Shown here: piece after piece, positions 57,001-64,000 of the stretch
How positions within the stretch are numbered: the first letter of the stretch is position 1
Layout: each line of letters starts with the position of its first letter
Assembly: GCA_029834535.1 (NCBI GenBank)
Contig: JAQMWT010000121.1
Location: 1-64,000, forward strand
Reading direction: 5' to 3'
Origin: Chrysophaeum taylorii
Taxonomy: Eukaryota; Sar; Pelagophyceae; Pelagomonadales; Pelagomonadaceae
Length of the DNA: 64,000 nucleotides
Notes under the pieces: generated by a model
The model's database searches: none
The model's input: only the letters and a program-made list of their open reading frames with translations
What the model was told of the DNA's origin: nothing
Position numbers and translations under genes: made by a program

Positions 57001-58038
57001 GTCCCCATTATCAAGAAGATGCTCGAGGGTCAAGTCCATCGACGGGCGCGTTTCGTGTCCGGACAGCAGCGTGCTCGCGTTGGACGTTGGCTTCAACTGC
57101 GACGAGGACGATAGACTCTGAGGAGCGAGCGACCGATTTTCTCTGCAGCAGATAGAGATAAAGCCGGGAAAATTTTTTTTACTCGCCTCGCAGGAGTTCG
57201 AGAAGCACGTCGACGACTTGCTGCGCGACGCGGAGAAAGCGGGCGCGGATACTGCAGCAAGATGAGCACTTGGCACGGTCGCTCGTGGTGGCGGCGTGAA
57301 CAAGGGACTAACTGCCCCTTCACCTAGCAAGCGAGGCACGAAGCGCCGCCGCCGCTCCACACAAGAGAAAAACGAAGACGCCGCCGTCGTTGTCGACGGC
57401 CCGGACGAATCACGCTGGGCGCCGTGCCAATCTGGCTCGTGCCCGCGCAGCCCGGCGGGCTTTGATGCCGACAGCGACGACGACGACGACAGCGACGACG
57501 CCGGCCACCGAGCCGTTCGTGCTACCGGCGTCCAAGTATACCAATGACGCGCGACGCAAGGAGAAGACCTTGTTCTTCGCCAACCTCGAGCTGAATACGT
57601 ACGGGTGCCTTTTTGCAGGCAGTTCAAGAAGAAGAAGAATAAGTCTGGGTGTTCGCCTTCCTCGCTGCCTTCAAAGACGAGTACCCCATCCCCTCTCCTT
57701 CGAGCGCACCTCTCGGCGCCGATGACGGAGGCGGACGTTAAGAGCATCTTCTCCTCGCACGCGGGTCGTAAAGCTCCGCAACCGGCTCGGCTCGCGGAGC
57801 TGGTGTTTCTGAGGGCCATAATGTTCATCGCGATGAACTCGGACAAGCTGCCCTGGACTTACGACGAGATCTGGCAAAAGTACAAGGAACTTCGTCAAGA
57901 AAGATACGCGCCGAGGTGGTTTTTGTACCGCGTGGTACGAGGAGGAGGAGGAGGAGGAGGAACCGGAGACTGAACCCGAGGATTGAAGAGAAGGACGAGG
58001 AGGGCGTTATCGACTTGTGCGATGACGCCGACTACTAA
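54060..58038 (+). other. Decayed plus-strand coding block, unknown or possibly viral origin
   Basis: GC-rich sequence in which coherent peptide appears in many short overlapping frames. Recognisable pieces include an acidic segment near 54.28 kb (DPTLKHPFEKVFLFDSGDGV), a basic stretch near 55.25 kb, a segment near 55.69-55.99 kb (TKEFFRYLKRDFPEVYSAYV; FHVDCAIWMAKDVRALMLG) that faintly recalls KilA-N-type DNA-binding domains of large DNA viruses, and an acidic C-terminal end near 58.0 kb. I cannot name the element. It is broken in many places and cannot be functional as read. It may be several genes. Origin from a large virus or virus-like element is only a possibility; a decayed host locus is the alternative. 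Confidence 0.35.
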
Positions 58039-60337
58039 GACGACGCCGCGACGTCTCCGTCCCCACGACCTCGCCGTCCGCACACGCTCCTCTTACGCTG
58101 GAAACGAGAAATTCGGGGGGACGGGACTCGAGTGCGCGATTGTTGAGCTTGGAGTTGTTCTTGGCGATGCGCGAGAATATCTTTGACTCGCTGGACGATC
58201 GACGATCGGATCGGGGGAGGAACTGATTTACCCTGGAGCTGGAACCGAAGAACCAGGACGTCGATTTCGTCCGGGGCGAAGTCGGAAGGGGTGCATTGAG
58301 ATGTTAGTTTCTCGGTGCGAGTGCGACCGAGTGCCGTCTTGAATTCCGGGCTCGGCGTGCGACACTCGAGCGGCTTCTCGCGCCAATCGGGGCCGATTCG
58401 GAAAATGACGAGCTTGCCGCGCTCGTCGCGGAATCCATCCTGGCCGACGGATCGTGGCGTCGAGTGCGGGAGGCATCGATACGGGGGTGAATTGCTGGAC
58501 CGACACGATTCGCTCTTCGGCGGTTCCGTAAACCACCGGATCGGATCTCGTACGGTGCGCTCGGTGATGAGGAAGGGGGCCGTGCCACTCCGGTCGCAAC
58601 TTGTTTTGGGACTGCGGAATAATACGAATTGCATTCGACATCCACGTGCTCGGCGGCGGCGGCGTCGTCGTAAGCGAGTTTTCTTGCGTCTTCTTGGCAC
58701 GTGATCCCGGCGATTACTTTCGAGTAGTAGTGCTTGACTAACGCGTCGGATCGTGGTCGCGGCAAAAAAAACCGGGTCAGGCCGAACCAACAAGGTGTGT
58801 AGTCCGTGGGCAACATCGGCTGCCGGCGTGAATGGCGAGATTTGCGTGCCGGGCATGAACTTTCTTGTAGTAGCAATACGACGCGTACCGGACGAGGGCC
58901 GGCCAGTCGGTGATGCTGCGACTTCCGAAAGTTAAGACGATAACGTGCGTTGAATTGACGAACAAACGTGCGAAATAAATGACCTGTTTCGCACACTCTC
59001 ATTTCCATTATCCGCGACTATATATGCACCACCACCGTGGGAGACGACATCCCTCAAGTAAAATCTTGTCCAAAAACGCGAATTGAATAATCATATGTTT
59101 TGTGTCGATCAGAGCAGCTTTAATTTCAAGAAATGCGACATCGTACGTTGCGAGTACGTACGTATACGGTGGTCAGCGCCTCGCAGAGGTCCAATCAAAT
59201 CCGAATCATCGAAACCTTGTGTTGTCATCAACTTCATATACAAGGTACGGATGATGACTTGATCTTTCTGTTCAGAGTCGAGATTTCGTCTGATGCGCTG
59301 CTGCATGTTTCATCCTCAGCTTGTTCTTTCGCTATCTGATAGATGTCCCGAGCTCTGCCCCTTTCTTCCTTCGGAAGCACGAAAAGATGGCTCGATGGGC
59401 TTTGGGTTCGCGTCTTTGAATCGGAGGGACACCGGTCGAGGGTCCTCGTAACGGTATTGAGGAACGCCCGAGAGTCAGTCAGTGCGCCAACACATACGAG
59501 TTTGGCATTCTCGTCCGTCCAAGTGTGAGTTTTTCGCTGGATGCCGAACTCGTCGACTACCTTTTCTTCCTTCGTGGGGTTCGTTCTTGTGCCTCGTTCT
59601 CTTTCAGATCGTTAGGGCTATTGCGGTAGCGCCGTCTTCGTCCCGCGGTGCCTTTTTTCCGTGGTACGTCAAACCGTTCCTCGTACTTGAACCGGACGGG
59701 CTCTTTGGCGTGCATCCATCCGTAGTTTTGCTGCGCTGGATGAAAGGCTGCGCAGGGTCGAGTCCGAGTTTGGCGGCGAAGGTATCTCGAATAGTGCCGC
59801 ACGTCTTGGGACGTCGGATGAGCTGAAGATGCCAGCTCGTGATGATGATCACGGGTACTCGTGAGGGTCCGGCGGCCATAGGTCGACGACGGTGATGAAA
59901 CCTTGCCGCAACGTGATTTTCGAGCGGATTGAAGGTTCCTGCTGGATGATCCATCGTCCGACTCTGGAAGAGCTTGATGTGGTCGCGGAGACTCCTTTCC
60001 CGGCGTCGCGGGCCGTAAGGTTGCACACGAGGCGGAATACCAACGAAAAGTGGGTATAGGCTTTGATGCGGGTAACCGTTGACCAGAGAAAGGACCCTGT
60101 CATCATACCGGTGTGCTGGACGACAGGTACTCCCGGAAAGTTTCTCTCGTGGATGTCTTTGGCGGTGTCGGATGCGTCAACGACGACGAGCACGACCTTC
60201 TTCCGAACCATTCGTTGCTCCGGTAGATACCCCGGGTGCCTCCTTCAATCCCGCCGAAGAACATCACGACGGCCGTCACGTTCTGAGGGATCCAAAAGAG
60301 CGGCGCCTGGTGCTTGTCGATGATCGCTTGGTCGGCG

Positions 60338-60405
60338 ATTCTTGGGACTTGGGCGGTTCTTGGGACTTGGGCGTTTCTTGGGACTTGGGCGGTTCTTGGG
60401 GCTGC
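60338..60405 (-). repeat. 18-bp tandem repeat coding QEPPKS
   Basis: Three to four units of 18 bp; on the minus strand they read QEPPKS/QETPKS in a Pro-rich linker. Confidence 0.85.
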
Positions 60406-62004
60406 GGGGCTTGCGGGCGCGGCTTGATTGATGATCTTCGAAAGGCCGTCTGTTTCTCCGGGGTCTGGAGTTGGGTAGCTGGTGATCGAGACCGTAAAGG
60501 AGGCCGTGCCCTCGTGCGAGTTTCCCATTGGCAATGGGGTACTTCTTCTTGGCACTTAACGATGTCCCCCCGCGCGAGCTCTTGACCTGGGATGATCGAT
60601 CGACGTCGGCGTGTCGTCCGGGTCGGAGCGGTCACGCGTCGAACAGGTTCCGGCGCCGATTTGCTCCACGCTAGGCGCCGACGAAGGCTTCTCCGGGCTT
60701 GAGCGCTCGACCGGGATGTTGTGGGTTCGACCGGGATCGATGCGCTGGGAGCCGGTCGCGAGCGCTCGGATCTCGGACGCTTTCGGGTCGTTGCTCGGCA
60801 TAGATGGGTCCTCGGCTAAGGTGATGGCGCTATGCTGAGGAGGAGGAGGCGGCGAGAGTAGATCCTCTTCCGTGAGCAAGCAGCCCTCTCTTGCCACCTT
60901 CGACTCTGCGTCATCGCTTGCCCTCGAAAACCGCAAATTGGCGCTACGACGGCGTGTGTTTCGTACGCTACCCGATAGTGGATGGCGGGTGACCGAACGA
61001 TCTCCCTAGCGTATAGGAGCTTCATCATCTCGAAGACTGTTTGGTTTCGCGAGAGGGAGATTCGGTCTCGGGGATAAATAATCCGCGACAACGCCGCCCA
61101 AGGCTCGCGACAGGCGTAGTAGGTGACGTCGGCCATTCCGTCCACACCGATCACCGTGGCATACGATGAGTCGCCCGGCTTATTGAACGCGTGGATGGGC
61201 ATGAACGTGTCAGGCTACCGGCTTCCCAGCAGTTAAGGACGCGCAGGTCTCTGCCGATCGTTTCGGCGTTGATGGGGGCGAAAGAGGAGTAAATGCGCAT
61301 GGCAAAGGCTCGCTCGCGGATCGGCGGGTAGCTCTTGGATTCTCCGCCGTAACCGACGGCCTCTTTCTTCGCGCTCTCGAACCCGAAAAAAAGTCGGGAA
61401 ATCTTCGTTCCTCGTTTTTCCGCTGCTCTTTTCGTTCTTCGGGTGGCTCGGGCTCCTTGTTGATTCTCTTCTTGTTTTGGAGAGGGAGGGCTCTGTCCCT
61501 TGTCGGTTTCGGCTGTTTGTTCCGATCCTTCCGGTTCCTGGGCGGGTTCCTCGACTGGTGCGGGCGACTCGCTGTTTCCGCTGCCGATATCGCGAACAGG
61601 CAGTGTCCGCGGCGGGTACCCCCTTGGGGAGAGTGCGGCGTCGCCCTCGACGTTGATATCGTTCTCGGGCGTGCTGCCGTCGTCGTCATATGGTCGTTTC
61701 TGTCGGACGCGTCGCCGTCCGCATCCGTCGGGTTTTGTCGGTAGGGGTCCGCGAATGCTTTTTAGAAGGGCATCTGTTATTGCTGTGGCGATCCGCGCGG
61801 ATGACTGACTGAATAGGGCAAGGATCAGTTCTCTGGATTTTTTTTTTCCGTTCGTCCGAACCGTCGCCGTCCGAATCGGTGTCATCGTCGATGAGGGCGC
61901 TGAGTTCGTCATTGACGGCGGCGTGCGGATTTGTGATCCCGTTCGGTTAGCGTCGCTGTCGTCGGAGTCAGACGGGTGCTCCTTGGTTGCTTCCGTTCCA
62001 GAGT

Positions 62005-62090
62005 CGGCGGCGTCATCACCTTTTTTCGGACGTGTTCTTGATGAGGGCCGTCGGCGGCGTCATCACCTTTTTTCGGACGTGTTCTTGATG
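62005..62090. repeat. Direct duplication of about 40 bp
   Basis: GTCGGCGGCGTCATCACCTT...GTTCTTGATG occurs at about 62007-62047 and again at about 62049-62089 without a visible mismatch, a recent small tandem duplication. Confidence 0.85.
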
Positions 62091-64000
62091 TTTCGGCGTC
62101 CGAGTCGTGCGGTCCACGCTGGATGTCCTCGATGTTTCTGGCTTAGCCAGAGACGATAGCGCGTTCTCCTCTCGACCAGGCCGACCGTCATCAGGCGCCT
62201 GGGGGGTGAGTGATCGAGGGTCGACCACCGGCTCGGGGTCTACGTCTATGTGCGATATCGGTCTCTGCTTGCGCTTTTTTGTCTAGCTCGTCCTCGGGGA
62301 CCACGTCGAGAGCAGTCGGCCGGGATCGCGCCCGGCTTTGGCGGCGGTTCGCTCGGCTCGGTGGTGTCACCGGGTGCACGGAGCGCAGCAGTGCTCCAAA
62401 AATTTCTCCGTCGGTGCTGCTGGTCGACCCGAGGGGCGTGGCGTCGGTGATGGAGCTGCTCCGTCCCTCGATTGAAGGCCCAAAGAAAGACAAGACCCCG
62501 CGTGATCCATCGAGAATTGCGTACTCGATCTCGAGGGGAGTTTCGCGCTGCGAGCACGCGCTCGACGATCGCTTCGACCTCGTTGGCCTGCACGGCGCCA
62601 GCACCCGGTGAGGCGGTGGCGTTCAAAATTGGCGGGCGGTCCTCGGTCGCCGTTGGCTCGTGCTGCTTTCTGTTCTCTCTTCCAGGCTCCTCCGTAAGGG
62701 ATGGGTTCTTGTCCCTGCCGTCGTCGCGCCTTCATCGCTTGCTTATACTACGCGTTTTCGGGCGAGGGCATCGGAGGGAGCCATCGGCAGCATTTCGCGT
62801 ATGGTCGATCTCGTAGTGTTTTGTCGCGTATGCGCCGGGTTTCTCGCGGTCGCGCGGGTCGCGCGGCGGCGGGTTGGTGGTCTTGCCGGGGTGTGCCCCT
62901 TCTGCCGCGCTTTGAAAAACTGGATCTCGTGCCGGAGGATTAGACTTTGTACATCTGCGAAGGTGTTGTACTGTAATCTAGGCTGATCGCATCGCCCCAT
63001 ACGAATCTTTTTTCAACAGCTTCGTCGATGTGCCAGTCCGGCGATCATTCATTTGGTGAGTGAATCATCTCGATGCTATCCATCGACGTGCCGTCAGCGA
63101 GCGACTTGAGGTAGATTCGCCCTCCTTCTTCGGCGTGGTGGTGGCCTGCGTGATGTTCCGGACCTTGTGGAAGGCTTCCTCCGGTCGAGGGGCGGGTCGG
63201 CAGGCTTGGCGGAGCTGCTGGAGGATACGCTTGCTTGACGCGGGAGAGGTTCAGGTCGCGAAGCAAGCTGTCGGATCTCCTCCTTGTACGGCGTCTGGCT
63301 GTCGGCGTGGAATTGCAGATAGAACGACTCGGGGTGGCCGAACGAAGTACACAGTGCCTCGCCATTCGCCCTTCCTCCAACGTCGGTTGGTGGCGTACGT
63401 CGTCCGCGAGCCCAAACGAAAGCGAGCTAATAGAATAGTGGTCCTTCGACAACTCTCCGACGGTATCTTCCGGAAGCCAGGGCGGCGGTGGATAGCCCTT
63501 GGCCCGTGGCGGCTCTCACTAGCGCGGCGACGATATCGTCGGCCTTCGTGGGTTCCTTCTCTTCCTCGTGGGCTCGCGGACGATTCGCTTGCTCCGCGCG
63601 TCGGACCGGCGGTGCGCTGCTCTCGGCGGCTCGGAGTCGGATTCGTCGTGGTTCGAGTCGCGAGGCGATTCGGGTCGCGGTGGTTGCGCTCGCTGCTCTC
63701 GACGCGTCTGGAGCGACCGCATTTCCTCCCAAAGATCTTGGATTTCGGTCGCTGCTGCTCCGCGTCCTCGCGAGCGCGGTCGGAGCGCGTTCTGAAGGGC
63801 TTTCCTTCTCCTCACGGGTCGCGGTTTCGAGTCGAGCCGTCGCCGCCTCTTCGATCTGCGCCGCGATTTCTTGGGCTGCGCTCTTCGTCGCGCTCTTGCG
63901 CCTGCTTCTGTATCTCTCGGTTTGCAAACCGATCGCGCTCCTCCTCGCGCTCTCGCGCTTGCTTTCGACTCTCCTCGTCTTGTATTCGGATGCTTCGCAC

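Larger units (their letters stand above)
58039..64000 (-). other. Decayed minus-strand coding block running off the window, unknown or possibly viral origin
   Basis: Convergent with the block at 54.06-58.04 kb and of the same GC-rich, broken character. Segments include an acidic/basic region near 58.2-58.4 kb ending in IVQRVKDILAHRQEQLQAQ, a compact region near 59.9-60.2 kb (VVLVVVDASDTAKDIHER; TRIKAYTHFSLVFRLVC), Pro/Ser-rich linkers around 60.3-60.9 kb and 61.4-61.8 kb, a region near 61.0-61.3 kb (VFEMMKLLYAREIVRSPAIH) and an Arg/Glu-rich coiled-coil-like end near 63.6-64.0 kb. No family is recognised. Many breaks; the block continues past the window. Confidence 0.35.

Overview
The window is eukaryotic nuclear DNA. 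Genes are interrupted by short GT-AG introns (45-87 bp in the kinase gene, 607 bp in the succinyl-CoA ligase gene), and most of the sequence is transposon debris. Protein types point to an alga, most likely a photosynthetic stramenopile close to pelagophytes: an FG-GAP receptor with a tyrosine-kinase-like kinase domain, ankyrin repeats of the GHLDVLKWAR..GCPWDE type, and an organelle-type RAP protein with 37-residue 'LANTAWAFATAG' repeats. This placement is an inference from family flavour; no rRNA or organelle marker is present to fix it.

Layout. 1-5.6 kb: decayed or unrecognised sequence with one SINE-like insertion (2066-2446). 5650-9441 (+): intact five-exon FG-GAP receptor kinase. 9.4-15.4 kb: SINE-like copies, two of them facing each other, a Helitron helicase remnant and a Pro-rich decayed stretch. 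15.4-24.1 kb (-): old Copia-type LTR retroelement that carries a cytosine-5 DNA methyltransferase domain. 24.7-25.6 kb (-): broken ankyrin gene. 25.6-30.7 kb: an old ordinary Copia element and an inverted fragment of the same family. 31861-33364 (+): succinyl-CoA ligase alpha subunit, with a minisatellite filling its single intron. 33505-34552 and 43317-44373 (-): two copies of a Helitron-derived block with a 19-bp minisatellite. 34667-39125 (+): Copia element with both 97-bp LTRs, a tRNA-iMet primer site and a 5-bp target duplication. 42.4-43.0 kb (+): truncated paralogue of the following gene. 45725-48625 (+): intact RAP protein with 15 repeats. 49.1-53.9 kb (-): 5' half of a second, younger methyltransferase-bearing Copia element. 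54-64 kb: two convergent blocks of decayed coding sequence of unknown, possibly viral, origin.

Only three host genes look functional: the receptor kinase (surface signalling), the succinyl-CoA ligase alpha subunit (mitochondrial TCA cycle) and the RAP protein (probable organellar RNA metabolism). They do not form a pathway. The most unusual content is the methyltransferase-bearing Copia family, present as two independent copies in the order gag, protease, methyltransferase, integrase, reverse transcriptase, RNase H. A short SLNY-type peptide recurs at its domain borders and looks like a protease processing site.
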